Part shown: positions 17,193-25,509 of the stretch, one piece after another
Layout: each line of letters starts with the position of its first letter
How positions within the stretch are numbered: position 1 is the stretch's first letter
Assembly: GCA_934654755.1 (NCBI GenBank)
Contig: CAKUGQ010000006.1
Coordinates: forward strand, 1 to 64,000
Reading direction: 5' to 3'
DNA length: 64,000 nucleotides
DNA from: an uncultured Oscillospiraceae bacterium
Lineage (GTDB): Bacteria > Bacillota > Clostridia > Oscillospirales > Oscillospiraceae
Program-made: the position numbers and the translations under genes
Notes under the pieces: model-generated
The model's database searches: none
The model's input: the letters and a program-made list of their open reading frames with translations, nothing else
What the model was told of the DNA's origin: nothing

Positions 17193-17227
17193 ATGTGATT
17201 ATATCACATGTGCTTTCCGAAAAACAA
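17193..17227 (-). promoter_or_regulatory. alkA-like promoter with palindrome on the -10
   Basis: Minus-strand TTGTTT (17227-17222), 18 nt, TATAAT (17203-17198). A 17-bp perfect palindrome ATGTGAT-TAT-ATCACAT (17193-17209) covers the -10. Confidence 0.6.
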
Positions 17228-17387
17228 TGTGCGGTAAAAGGTATATGTGCATAACCGAGCATACGCCTGAAATCCCGCACACCTTCGTTTCAAAGACAGT
17301 CATTCAAAGGCACCTTTATGGGAGATTGATTGACGGCGGGCTTTTTCCACGCCGGAGAGACGAAGCGCATCCTGACGGGGTGCTTTG
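17228..17387. other. No gene seen
   Basis: Intergenic between the divergent alkA-like and tmcAL promoters; no conserved element recognised. Confidence 0.4.
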
Positions 17388-17417
17388 TTGACAACGACGC
17401 CGCTTTTGTGCTACGAT
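17388..17417 (+). promoter_or_regulatory. Promoter of tmcAL
   Basis: TTGACA (17388-17393), 18 nt, TACGAT (17412-17417). Confidence 0.65.
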
Positions 17418-17447
17418 AAGCGAAAACAGGGAAGCGGAGGGTTTGCG

Positions 17448-18593
17448 ATGAAAACCGTCGGGATTGTTTGCGAGTATAATCCGTTCCATAATGGCCACGC
17501 GCGCCAGCTTGCCCATGTTGCGGCGCAGGGAGGTGTGCCCGTGTGCCTCATGAGCGGAAACTTCGTTCAGCGCGGCGAGCCTGCAGTGTTGGATAAAATG
17601 ACTCGCGCGCGTGCGGCGCTGGGGTGCGGCGCAGCACTGGTATTGGAGCTGCCCGTCACCTATGCGCTGCGCTCGGCGGAGGGCTTTGCCGGCGGCGCGG
17701 TGGAACTGCTTGATGCGCTTGGCACGATCGACGCGCTAAGCTTCGGCTGTGAAACGGCTCAGCCGGAGGCGCTTATGCGGACCGCTCGCCTCCTTTTACA
17801 GCCGGAACTGGATGCGTTCCTGCGTGAGGAGCTGGCGGCCGGAGTGAGCTTTGCCGTCGCAAGAGAGAAAGCGGCGCTGCGCCTGGCCGGGCAGGAAATT
17901 CTGCCGCTGCGTGCCCCGAATGATATTTTGGCAGTGGAATACTGCAAGGCCCTGCTGCGCCGGCAGAGCCGAATTGCGCCGGAGCCGCTGCACCGGACAG
18001 GGGACTATCATGCGTCGGAAGCACGGGAGTGTCCCTCGGCGGCGTTTCTGCGCGCACACAATGACTGGTCGGGTTTTGTACCCGATGCGGCGGCGGAGGT
18101 TTACCGCGGCGCCGTGCGGCATACGACCGCAGCGGGCGAACGGGCGTGGCTTGCGCGGCTGCGTTCCATGACAAGCGAGGAATTCTCCCGTTTGCCGTAC
18201 GGCTCCGAGGGCCTCTGGAGGAGATTTTTGAACGCCTGTCGAACGCAGTCGGACCTTGAACACATCCTTGCCGCCGCGAAAACGAAACGCTATGCCCGTG
18301 CGCGCCTGGCGCGGATGTTAGCCTGCGCACTTCTCGGCATTGATCAGATGCTTCTGGAGCGTCCCGTCGGCTTCATACGGGTCCTGGGAGCGGACGGACG
18401 CGGCAGGGAGCTTTTGCACAGAATGAAAAAAACCTCACGTCTGCCGTTGTGCAATGCCGGACAGGCGCCGCCGGATGCGCTCTACGCTGCGTTGGAGCGC
18501 CGTGCGGCGGATCTTTACGACCTGTTTTCCGAGGGTGCGGTGCCGCTGCCCGGAAGCGAGGCGCGGCTGCGCCTGATATTAAAAAATAATTGA
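17448..18593 (+). CDS. tmcAL: tRNA(Met) cytidine acetate ligase
   Basis: TmcAL (formerly YlbM) activates acetate with ATP and acetylates C34 of elongator tRNA-Met, aiding AUG decoding. The 381-residue product starts MKTVGIVCEYNPFHNGH, with the nucleotidyltransferase motif HNGH (14-17), then MSGNFVQRGEPA, LPxxYALRSAExFA and PNDILAVEYCKAL. GGAGG lies 7 nt before ATG 17448. Transcribed alone. Its substrate acetate links it loosely to ackA nearby. Confidence 0.93.
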   Translation: MKTVGIVCEYNPFHNGHARQLAHVAAQGGVPVCLMSGNFVQRGEPAVLDKMTRARAALGCGAALVLELPVTYALRSAEGFAGGAVELLDALGTIDALSFGCETAQPEALMRTARLLLQPELDAFLREELAAGVSFAVAREKAALRLAGQEILPLRAPNDILAVEYCKALLRRQSRIAPEPLHRTGDYHASEARECPSAAFLRAHNDWSGFVPDAAAEVYRGAVRHTTAAGERAWLARLRSMTSEEFSRLPYGSEGLWRRFLNACRTQSDLEHILAAAKTKRYARARLARMLACALLGIDQMLLERPVGFIRVLGADGRGRELLHRMKKTSRLPLCNAGQAPPDALYAALERRAADLYDLFSEGAVPLPGSEARLRLILKNN

Positions 18594-18601
18594 AAAAATG
18601 C

Positions 18602-18630
18602 TTGCATTTCTGCGAAAGCTGTGATAAGAT
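18602..18630 (+). promoter_or_regulatory. Promoter of rpmE
   Basis: TTGCAT (18602-18607), 17 nt, TAAGAT (18625-18630). Confidence 0.65.
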
Positions 18631-18695
18631 AGTCCGGCATGAGAGAACAAAGGGCGATTATGCCCTTTTACGACTATAAGAAAGAGGTGAATGCA

Positions 18696-18896
18696 ATGAA
18701 GGAAGGTATCCATCCGAAGTACGAACAGACGACGATCAGATGCGCGTGCGGCGAGGTTATTGAGACCGGTTCCACCAAGAAGGACATTAAGGTTGAAATT
18801 TGCTCCAAGTGCCACCCTTTCTATACCGGCAAGCAGAAGCTGGTTGACACCGGTGGACGGGTTGACCGTTTCAACAAGAAGTTCGGTCTGAAATGA
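18696..18896 (+). CDS. rpmE: 50S ribosomal protein L31 (bL31), zinc form
   Basis: A 66-residue ribosomal protein with the start MKEGIHPKYEQTTIRCACGE, GSTKKDIKVEICSKCHPFYTGKQK and the tail DRFNKKFGLK. CAC and CSKC supply zinc ligands, so this is the C+ form, replaced by a zinc-free paralogue under zinc starvation in many bacteria. AAAGAGGTGA precedes ATG 18696. Ends before a hairpin. Confidence 0.97.
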   Translation: MKEGIHPKYEQTTIRCACGEVIETGSTKKDIKVEICSKCHPFYTGKQKLVDTGGRVDRFNKKFGLK

Positions 18897-18904
18897 TTCG
18901 TATG

Positions 18905-18934
18905 GTCCGCGCCGTATCGGTGCGGACTTTTTTA
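18905..18934 (+). terminator. Terminator after rpmE
   Basis: GTCCGCGCCG / CGGTGCGGAC (one G-U pair), 3-nt loop, TTTTTTTA tail. Only 27 nt separate it from hflX. Confidence 0.85.
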
Positions 18935-18961
18935 TATCCTGTCGCTTTATGGAGGAAAAGA

Positions 18962-20233
18962 ATGAATTCAAACGAAAGGGGCGCGGCGGAGCGTGCGGTA
19001 CTGGTCGGACTCAACGCCGACTGTTTCACCGCCGAGCAGACCGCAACGGACGCTTCGCTCGACGAGTTGGAGGCGCTCCTGCAGACCGCGGGCGGCGTTT
19101 GCGTGGCGAAAATGCTGCAAAACCGTCACACGCCGGATCCGCACAGCTTCATCGGCGAAGGAAAGACGCAGGAGCTGAAGGAGCTTCTGGAAAACAATGA
19201 CGCGGGAATGGTGATCTTTGACAACGATCTTTCGCCCTCACAGATCCGCGCACTGGAAGAGCTGACGGGTGCAACCGTGCTGGATCGCAGTGCCTTGATT
19301 CTTGATATTTTTGCACAGCGGGCCAGGACGGCCGAGGGACGTCTTCAGGTGGAATTGGCACAGTATCAGTACCTTCTGCCGAAGCTCAGCGGCATGGGAA
19401 AGTCTCTGTCCCGTCAGGGCGGCCGCATCGGTACGCGCGGCCCCGGCGAAACGAAGCTCGAAACAGACCGCCGCCACATCCGCGAACGCATCGATCGCCT
19501 GAAAAGCGAACTGGCGGAGGTGCGCAAGGTGCGCGGTGTGCAGCGTGAGCGCCGGATGAAGAACTCCGTGCCGGTTGTTGCCATTGTCGGGTATACAAAT
19601 GCCGGGAAATCCACACTGCTCAATACGCTGACCAATGCCGGAATTCCGGCGAATGACCGCCTGTTTGATACGCTCGATACGACCACGCGCCGCCTGCGCG
19701 TATCGGATCATCTGGAGATCCTGCTGTCGGACACCGTCGGTTTTATCGCAAAGCTGCCGCACCATCTGGTTGAGGCGTTCAAGGCGACGTTGGAGGAACT
19801 GGAATATGCCGACCTTCTGCTGCACGTCATCGACGCCTCCGATCCGCTGCGGCAGGAGCACATTGCCGTGGTGGACAAGCTTATTGCGCAGCTTGCTAAG
19901 CCCGATGTGCCCGTTCTGCGCGTCTATAACAAGGCCGACCTTCTCGACGACCCGACGAACCTTCCCTCCGGGGAGCACGATCTGGCGCTTTGCGCGCGCA
20001 GCGGCATCGGAACCGAGGCGCTCCTTGCACGGATTGAGCAGACGCTGCTCGGCCGACTGCACCATGTGACCTTGCTTCTGCCGTATGCGGAGGCAGGTGC
20101 TTTGGAAATACTGCACAATCAGGCGCAGGTGCTGCGCACGGATTACACGGCACAGGGCGTGGAGGTCGAAGCCGTCTGCGGCGAAACGCTCTATGGCCGT
20201 TATCGCCGTTTTGAGACGGAGAACGGGCAATGA
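18962..20233 (+). CDS. hflX: Ribosome-splitting GTPase HflX
   Basis: HflX binds the 50S subunit and splits stalled or hibernating ribosomes. The 423-residue product has the HflX N-domain (FIGEGKTQELKELL), the glycine-rich RxxGRIGTRGPGETKLETDRRHI linker, the P-loop GYTNAGKST (about 209-217), TVGFI(A)KLPHHLVEAF and NKADLL. TGGAGG precedes ATG 18962. First gene of a compact run hflX-yigZ-dgt-dnaG-rpoD. The rpmE hairpin just upstream leaves no room for a downstream promoter, so entry is by readthrough or from inside rpmE. Confidence 0.96.
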   Translation: MNSNERGAAERAVLVGLNADCFTAEQTATDASLDELEALLQTAGGVCVAKMLQNRHTPDPHSFIGEGKTQELKELLENNDAGMVIFDNDLSPSQIRALEELTGATVLDRSALILDIFAQRARTAEGRLQVELAQYQYLLPKLSGMGKSLSRQGGRIGTRGPGETKLETDRRHIRERIDRLKSELAEVRKVRGVQRERRMKNSVPVVAIVGYTNAGKSTLLNTLTNAGIPANDRLFDTLDTTTRRLRVSDHLEILLSDTVGFIAKLPHHLVEAFKATLEELEYADLLLHVIDASDPLRQEHIAVVDKLIAQLAKPDVPVLRVYNKADLLDDPTNLPSGEHDLALCARSGIGTEALLARIEQTLLGRLHHVTLLLPYAEAGALEILHNQAQVLRTDYTAQGVEVEAVCGETLYGRYRRFETENGQ

Positions 20234-20871
20234 AGGAGTACCTTGTCCCCACGCAGGACGCAAGCGCAGAATTTGTCGAACGTCGTTCACGGTTCATCGG
20301 GCATATTTTCTGCACCGAGACCGAGGAACAGGCGCTTGTGCGGCTGAAGGAGATGCGTGAGCAATACTGGGACGCAACGCACAACGTATATGCCTATATT
20401 ATTCAGGACGGCTCGATCCGTTTTTCCGATGACGGTGAGCCGGGCGGTACGGCCGGAATGCCCGTTTTGCAGGTTTTGCAGCGGGAAGGCGTTTCCAATG
20501 TGACCTGTGTAGTTACTCGCTATTTTGGCGGTATCCTGCTCGGCGCGGGCGGACTTGTCCGCGCGTATGCGCACAGCGCCAAGATCGGCCTTGACGCCGC
20601 CGGGCGTTCGATCAAACGCATCTGGACAAAACTCTATCTGCCCTGCCCGTATTCGTGGTACGAGCGCATCCGGCTGGAGCTTGCCGCTTTCGGCGGTGTG
20701 ATCGAAAACACGGATTTCGGCGCGGATGTCGGTTTCGATCTGCTGCTGCCCGAGGCGCGGGTGCAGCCCTTTCTTGACCGTGTGTTCGATCTTTCCGCCG
20801 GAACGATCGAAGGCCTGACCGGGGAGAGCGTCTACCGTGCTTTCCCGCTGACAAAGGAGGAAACGCCGTGA
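20230..20871 (+). CDS. yigZ: YigZ/IMPACT-family protein
   Basis: A 213-residue member of the YigZ/IMPACT (UPF0029) family, related to eukaryotic IMPACT regulators of GCN2; the bacterial role is poorly defined and may concern translation. Seen: RSRFIGH, the signature FSDDGEPGGTAGMPVLQVL (about 70-88), TRYFGGILLGAGGLVRAY and a C-terminal ferredoxin-like DUF1949 domain. ATGA overlap with the hflX stop indicates translational coupling. Confidence 0.93.
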   Translation: MKEYLVPTQDASAEFVERRSRFIGHIFCTETEEQALVRLKEMREQYWDATHNVYAYIIQDGSIRFSDDGEPGGTAGMPVLQVLQREGVSNVTCVVTRYFGGILLGAGGLVRAYAHSAKIGLDAAGRSIKRIWTKLYLPCPYSWYERIRLELAAFGGVIENTDFGADVGFDLLLPEARVQPFLDRVFDLSAGTIEGLTGESVYRAFPLTKEETP

Positions 20872-21884
20872 CGATTCGCGAAATGCTGGAACGGACCGAG
20901 CACCTTACGCTTCAGGAGAACGCGCAGTTTTCCGATGCGAGCAAAGGCCGCCTGCGGCCGGAGCCGGAGACGCAGAACGATGTACGTACCTGCTATCAGC
21001 GGGACTGCGACCGCATTTTACATAGCAAGTCCTTCCGCCGGTTGATGCATAAGACGCAGGTCTTTTTACAACCGGAGGGCGATCACTACCGTACCCGTAT
21101 GACGCACACGCTGGAGGTTGCGCGTATTGCGCGAACCATTACCCGTGCACTGCGTCTCAATGAGGATCTGACCGAGGCGATCGCTTTCGGACATGACCTG
21201 GGTCATACGCCTTTTGGCCATGCCGGAGAGGTTGCGCTCGGTGAGGTGATGGGGCATCCGTTCCGACACAATGAGCAGTCGCTGCGCGTCGTCGATCTTC
21301 TGGAGAAGGACGGACAGGGACTGAATCTGACCTACGAGGTACGTATGGGGATTCTCGGCCACAGCCGGCACAGCCGCTTGCCGGAGACGTTGGAGGGACA
21401 GATCCTGCGTAAGGCGGATCAGATCGCCTATATTAACCACGACATTGATGATGCGATGCGTGCGGGAATTCTCTGCGATGCGGACATCCCGCGCGAAATT
21501 TCGGAAATCCTGGGCGACTCACATCGTGAGCGGATCAACACGCTCGTTATGAATATGATCTTTCATACGCTGCAGACCGGCGAGCTGGGAATGGACGGAG
21601 ACGTTGACGGAGCCATGGAGGCGCTTCGCGACTTCATGTTCGAACGCGTCTACAAGAATCCCGTCGCCAAGGGCGAGGAATCGAAAGCACGGCATATTTT
21701 GCAGCAGCTTTACGAATATTATCTGCGTCACCCGGAGAAGCTGCCGCCGGATTTTCAGCCGCAGCTCAGCTTCGACGGCATGGAGCGCACGGTTTGCGAT
21801 TATATCGCCGGTATGACCGACAAATATGCAATGTATAAGTATGAGGAGCTGTTTATCCCGCTGGCCTGGCAGGTGCGCGGCTGA
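20868..21884 (+). CDS. Deoxyguanosinetriphosphate triphosphohydrolase-like protein
   Basis: HD-domain nucleotidase of the Dgt family, expected to cleave dNTPs to nucleoside and tripolyphosphate. The 338-residue product has RDCDRIxxxxSFRRLMHKTQVF, H80, the metal pair H109-D110 in FGHDLGHTPFGHAGE and NHDIDDAM. It starts at GTG 20868, overlapping the yigZ stop by 4 nt, with AAGGAGG upstream. Lies before dnaG, which fits a role in nucleotide balance near replication genes; the substrate is not certain. Confidence 0.9.
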   Translation: MTIREMLERTEHLTLQENAQFSDASKGRLRPEPETQNDVRTCYQRDCDRILHSKSFRRLMHKTQVFLQPEGDHYRTRMTHTLEVARIARTITRALRLNEDLTEAIAFGHDLGHTPFGHAGEVALGEVMGHPFRHNEQSLRVVDLLEKDGQGLNLTYEVRMGILGHSRHSRLPETLEGQILRKADQIAYINHDIDDAMRAGILCDADIPREISEILGDSHRERINTLVMNMIFHTLQTGELGMDGDVDGAMEALRDFMFERVYKNPVAKGEESKARHILQQLYEYYLRHPEKLPPDFQPQLSFDGMERTVCDYIAGMTDKYAMYKYEELFIPLAWQVRG

Positions 21885-21901
21885 CGGAAAGGAGACGGGC
21901 C

Positions 21902-23659
21902 ATGGCCTTTTCATCGGCTTTTTTGGACGAATTGAATCAAAGAAATCCCATTGAGGATGTCGTGGGGCAGTATGTTGCGCTCACACGCAGGGGAAGCAAC
22001 CTGTTCGGTCTGTGCCCTTTCCACGGCGAAAAGACGCCGTCGTTTTCCGTTGCGCCCGATAAGGGAATATTCTACTGCTTCGGCTGCCACAAGGGCGGCG
22101 GCGCGGTAAACTTTATCATGGAGATTGAGAGCCTCTCCTATCCCGATGCGGTACGCTTTCTGGCAAAACGGGCGGGACTGGAGGTGCCGGACGATGAGCA
22201 GTATCAGTCCGAATACCGAAAAAAGGAGCGCCTCTGGGCTTTGAGCAAAGAGGCGGCGCGCTGGTTCCACGCGCAGCTCAAGACACCGCTCGGCGCGGCC
22301 GGCCGCGCCTATGCCGAGCGGCGCGGACTGGGGGCCGGCGTCATCACCCGTTTTGGCATCGGCTTCGCCCCTGACCGATGGACGGCGCTGATGGATGCCA
22401 TGACGGCGAAGGGCTTCGCCAAACAGGAACTGCTCGATGCGGGCCTTGTGCTGCAAAACCGTGAAAAGGGGACCTTTTACGACCGCTTCCGCAACCGACT
22501 GATGTTCCCGATTATTGACACGCGCGGGAATGTGATCGGCTTTGGCGGCCGCGTAATGGATGACTCGACGCCGAAGTACCTGAATTCGCCGGAGACGATT
22601 ATTTTTAATAAGCGGCGCAATCTTTTTGCGCTGAATATTGCGAAAAAAACAAAATTCGGTTGTCTGATCCTCACCGAGGGCTATATGGATGCGGTGACGC
22701 TTCATCAGTACGGCTTTGACTGCGCAATTGCCTCGCTCGGCACCTCTCTGACGCAGGAGCATGCGGATTTGCTGAGTAAATACACCAATGAGGTTGTTTT
22801 GACCTACGACGGCGACGAGGCCGGACAGAGCGCTACGCGCCGTGCCATCCCCATGCTGGAAAAGACCGGCCTGCGGGTGCGCGTCCTGCGGATGCAGGGC
22901 GCGAAGGACCCGGATGAATTTTTACACAAGTTCGGCGCCGACCGGTTCAAGCTGCTGCTGGAAGGGGCAGAGAATCAGGCGGAATACCGCCTGCGTTCAC
23001 TGCAAATGAAGTTCGACCTGACGCAGGACGAACAGAAGGTCGAGTTCGCAAAGCAGGCGGCGGAACTGATCTGTACGCTGTCGACCGCCGTCGAGCGCGA
23101 GATCTACGGTGCCCGCGCAGCCGAGGCCGCCGGGCTGACGCCGGAGGTCATGAAGCTGGAGGTCGGCCGCGCCTATAAGCGTCGTTCCGAGCGCGAACGT
23201 CGCGAGCAGGAGCGCCGGGATATGGATATTGCCGCGGCCGTGCGGCCGCAGTCGAAGGAGTTGCGCTATGACAATCTGCGCTCGGCCGTTGCCGAGGAGG
23301 GCATCCTGCGGATGCTTCTGCGGCAGCCGGAGCTGTTTGACCGCGCCGGAGCGTTGGAGGCGGAGCAGTTCAGCGTTCCGATGTTTGCCAGAAGCTATGC
23401 GTTTCTGCATGAGCGTTGGCAGAAGGGACAGCCGGTAACGCCGTCGTCGCTCAGTGAGTGTCTGGACGGCAATGAGATGGCGCATTTGACGGCGGTTTTG
23501 CAAAAAAACGATACCCTTGTCTCTCAGGAGGCGTTTGACGACTGTAAGCGAATCGTCTGTGAGGAATACCGCAGCCGGAATCTGACCGGCAGTGCAGAAG
23601 AACTTCGCAGACTCCAGGAAGCAATGCGGAAGAAGAAAGGATATGGTGGCAATGGCTGA
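21902..23659 (+). CDS. dnaG: DNA primase
   Basis: Synthesises RNA primers at the replication fork. The 585-residue product has the CHC2 zinc finger (C38, H41, C59, C62), the RNA-polymerase core, the Toprim motif LTEGYMD (about 258) and TYDGDEAGQSA, and a C-terminal DnaB-binding region. GAAAGGAG precedes ATG. Its 3' end overlaps the start of rpoD, the classic macromolecular-synthesis arrangement. Confidence 0.97.
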   Translation: MAFSSAFLDELNQRNPIEDVVGQYVALTRRGSNLFGLCPFHGEKTPSFSVAPDKGIFYCFGCHKGGGAVNFIMEIESLSYPDAVRFLAKRAGLEVPDDEQYQSEYRKKERLWALSKEAARWFHAQLKTPLGAAGRAYAERRGLGAGVITRFGIGFAPDRWTALMDAMTAKGFAKQELLDAGLVLQNREKGTFYDRFRNRLMFPIIDTRGNVIGFGGRVMDDSTPKYLNSPETIIFNKRRNLFALNIAKKTKFGCLILTEGYMDAVTLHQYGFDCAIASLGTSLTQEHADLLSKYTNEVVLTYDGDEAGQSATRRAIPMLEKTGLRVRVLRMQGAKDPDEFLHKFGADRFKLLLEGAENQAEYRLRSLQMKFDLTQDEQKVEFAKQAAELICTLSTAVEREIYGARAAEAAGLTPEVMKLEVGRAYKRRSERERREQERRDMDIAAAVRPQSKELRYDNLRSAVAEEGILRMLLRQPELFDRAGALEAEQFSVPMFARSYAFLHERWQKGQPVTPSSLSECLDGNEMAHLTAVLQKNDTLVSQEAFDDCKRIVCEEYRSRNLTGSAEELRRLQEAMRKKKGYGGNG

Positions 23660-24767
23660 GGAACAACTGCACGAAAAACTTCAGGCGCTTGTGGAACAGG
23701 CTGCGAGGGAAAAGAAAATCCGCTCCGGTGAACTGATCGATGCGCTTGACGAGGCGGAGGCCGACGATCAGCAGACCGAGGCGGTCTATGATGCGTTGGA
23801 GGAAGCCGGTGTGGAGCTCGATCTGTCGGATATGGTCGAGTTGCTGAAAAAACCGAACGAGCTTGCGCCCAGCGCGGAGGATCTGGAGCTGGAAAAGGAG
23901 GAGGAGCTGATCGACACCGAAGCAGTCTCCGATTCCATGAGTGTGAACGACCCGGTGCGGATGTATCTCAAAGAAATTGGCAAGATCCCTCTGCTGACCG
24001 CCGAGGAGGAACAGGAGACGGCACGGCGGCTGGCCGAAGGCGATGAGGATGCGCATCGCCGTATGGTCGAGGCGAATCTGCGCCTGGTTGTGTCTATTGC
24101 CAAGCGCTACGTCGGCCGCGGACTGCCGTTTCTGGATTTGATTCAGGAGGGCAATCTCGGCCTGTTAAAGGCCGTCAACAAGTTTGACTATACGAAGGGC
24201 TATAAATTCTCCACCTATGCCACATGGTGGATCCGTCAGGCCATTTCCCGCGCCATTGCCGACCATGCGCGGACGATCCGCATACCCGTGCATATGGTTG
24301 AAACGATCAACCGCGTTTCGCGTGCGACGCACGAGCTGGTACAGGAGCTTGGACGGGAACCGACGACGCAGGAAATTGCAAAGCGACTGCATCTGTCGGT
24401 GGAAAAGGTGGAGGAGGTTATGCGGCTCGGCCAGGAGCCGATTTCGCTGGAAACGCCCGTCGGCGAGGAGGACGACAGCCACCTCGGAGATTTTCTGCGC
24501 GACGAGGATGCTGCGGAACCGCCCGATGCGGCAAACTACGCCATGCTGCGCCAGCAGCTTGCGGATGTTCTGATGACGCTTACGCCGCGGGAGCGCGAGG
24601 TGCTGCGTCTTCGCTACGGCCTGGTTGACGGGAAGCTGCATACGCTTGAGGAGGTTGGCGAGGCGTTTCAGGTCACGCGCGAACGCATTCGCCAGATCGA
24701 GGCGAAGGCCATCCGGAAACTCCGGCACCCGACAAGAATTAAAATGTTACGGGACTTTTTGAACTGA
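23652..24767 (+). CDS. rpoD: RNA polymerase primary sigma factor (SigA/RpoD)
   Basis: Housekeeping sigma-70. About 371 residues with region 1.1 (acidic N-terminus), region 1.2/2 (PVRMYLKEIG, DLIQEGNLGLLKAVNKFDYTKGYKFSTYATWWIRQAI), region 3 and region 4.2 (EEVGEAFQVTRERIRQIEAKAIRKLRHP). Start is uncertain by a few codons: ATG 23643, GTG 23646 and ATG 23652 are in frame after AAAGGA; MAEEQLHEK is chosen for conservation. It overlaps dnaG by 8 nt. Recognises the TTGACA/TATAAT promoters seen across the window. Confidence 0.97.
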   Translation: MAEEQLHEKLQALVEQAAREKKIRSGELIDALDEAEADDQQTEAVYDALEEAGVELDLSDMVELLKKPNELAPSAEDLELEKEEELIDTEAVSDSMSVNDPVRMYLKEIGKIPLLTAEEEQETARRLAEGDEDAHRRMVEANLRLVVSIAKRYVGRGLPFLDLIQEGNLGLLKAVNKFDYTKGYKFSTYATWWIRQAISRAIADHARTIRIPVHMVETINRVSRATHELVQELGREPTTQEIAKRLHLSVEKVEEVMRLGQEPISLETPVGEEDDSHLGDFLRDEDAAEPPDAANYAMLRQQLADVLMTLTPREREVLRLRYGLVDGKLHTLEEVGEAFQVTRERIRQIEAKAIRKLRHPTRIKMLRDFLN

Positions 24768-24792
24768 TATGTGCCCGCTGCGAAAAAAAACC

Positions 24793-24820
24793 TTGACAAT
24801 GCCCAAAAAGAAAGTATGAT
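24793..24820 (+). promoter_or_regulatory. Promoter of acpP
   Basis: TTGACA (24793-24798), 16 nt, TATGAT (24815-24820), 50 nt before the acpP ATG. Confidence 0.75.
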
Positions 24821-24869
24821 ATATGAGCAGGGAAGAGAATATACAGAAACAGAAGCGGAGCGTGAAACA

Positions 24870-25094
24870 ATGTTCAACAGAATCGTGAGCTATCTTTCCG
24901 AGCAGCTTGATGTCCCGGCAGAGGAGCTGTCGCGCGAAACGACCTTTGAGAGTCTGCATCTGGACTCGCTGGACATGGTGGAAATGATCATGGACATGGA
25001 GGAGGAGCTTGGCGCCGATTTTGAGATCGAAGGCGATGTCAAACTGGAAACCATCGGTGAGCTGGCGGATTATATCGACAGCAAGCTGGCATAA
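24870..25094 (+). CDS. acpP: Acyl carrier protein
   Basis: A 74-residue acidic carrier protein for fatty-acid synthesis. The phosphopantetheine serine is in LDSLDMVEMIMDMEEELG (about residue 34). GGAG is about 9 nt before ATG 24870. It is not with fab genes here but stands alone between rpoD and the SRP RNA; the genome may hold a second copy. The SRP RNA starts only about 12 nt after its stop. Confidence 0.93.
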   Translation: MFNRIVSYLSEQLDVPAEELSRETTFESLHLDSLDMVEMIMDMEEELGADFEIEGDVKLETIGELADYIDSKLA

Positions 25095-25106
25095 AGAGCC
25101 TGTTTC

Positions 25107-25399
25107 GACCCGTGGCAAGGTCGCACTAACCGGGGAGATAGCGGTGCCCTGTACCTGCAATCCGCTACAGCAGGGGCGAATTCCCGCACCCGGGTCTGTG
25201 CCGTGCCGTCTGTCCGCGTAAGTGGTGTTGAGGAGTCGGTCTCACGCAACGGGCTCCCGTGAACCATGTCAGGCGGGGAACCGAGCAGCATTAAGCGGAT
25301 CGGTCCGTGTGCCGTGAGTCAGCCGTCTCTGAGCCGGCTGCGCGGGAAACGGGTGGGGTTGCAGATTCAAATGCGGGTGTGCGATCTTGCCATGGGTCG
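25107..25399 (+). ncRNA. ffs: Signal recognition particle RNA, large Firmicute type
   Basis: The roughly 290-nt 7S-like RNA of the SRP. The 5' end (GACCCGTGGCAAGGTCGCA) pairs with the 3' end (TGCGATCTTGCCATGGGTC). The Alu domain is visible at 25129-25175 (CCGGGGAGATAGCGGTGCCC then TGCAATCCGCTACAGCAGGG). The Ffh-binding domain IV is at about 25263-25298 (ATGTCAGGCGGGGAACCGAG then CAGCATTAAG). Ends are inferred from pairing. The long form with an Alu domain is typical of spore-forming Firmicutes. Confidence 0.95.
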
Positions 25400-25403
25400 A
25401 AGA

Positions 25404-25434
25404 AAGCGGAGGCGAAGAGCGCCTCCGCTTTTTT
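25404..25434 (+). terminator. Terminator of SRP RNA
   Basis: AAGCGGAGGC / GCCTCCGCTT stem, 7-nt loop, TTTT tail. Confidence 0.9.
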
Positions 25435-25448
25435 GCGTGGAAAAATCA

Positions 25449-25477
25449 TTGCAATTACGCCGGAAATCGGATATAAT
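25449..25477 (+). promoter_or_regulatory. Promoter of dnaX operon
   Basis: TTGCAA (25449-25454), 17 nt, TATAAT (25472-25477), 32 nt before ATG 25510. Confidence 0.75.
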
Positions 25478-25509
25478 CACGGGTAGAATTCCGGCGGGGA
25501 GGCGAAAAG

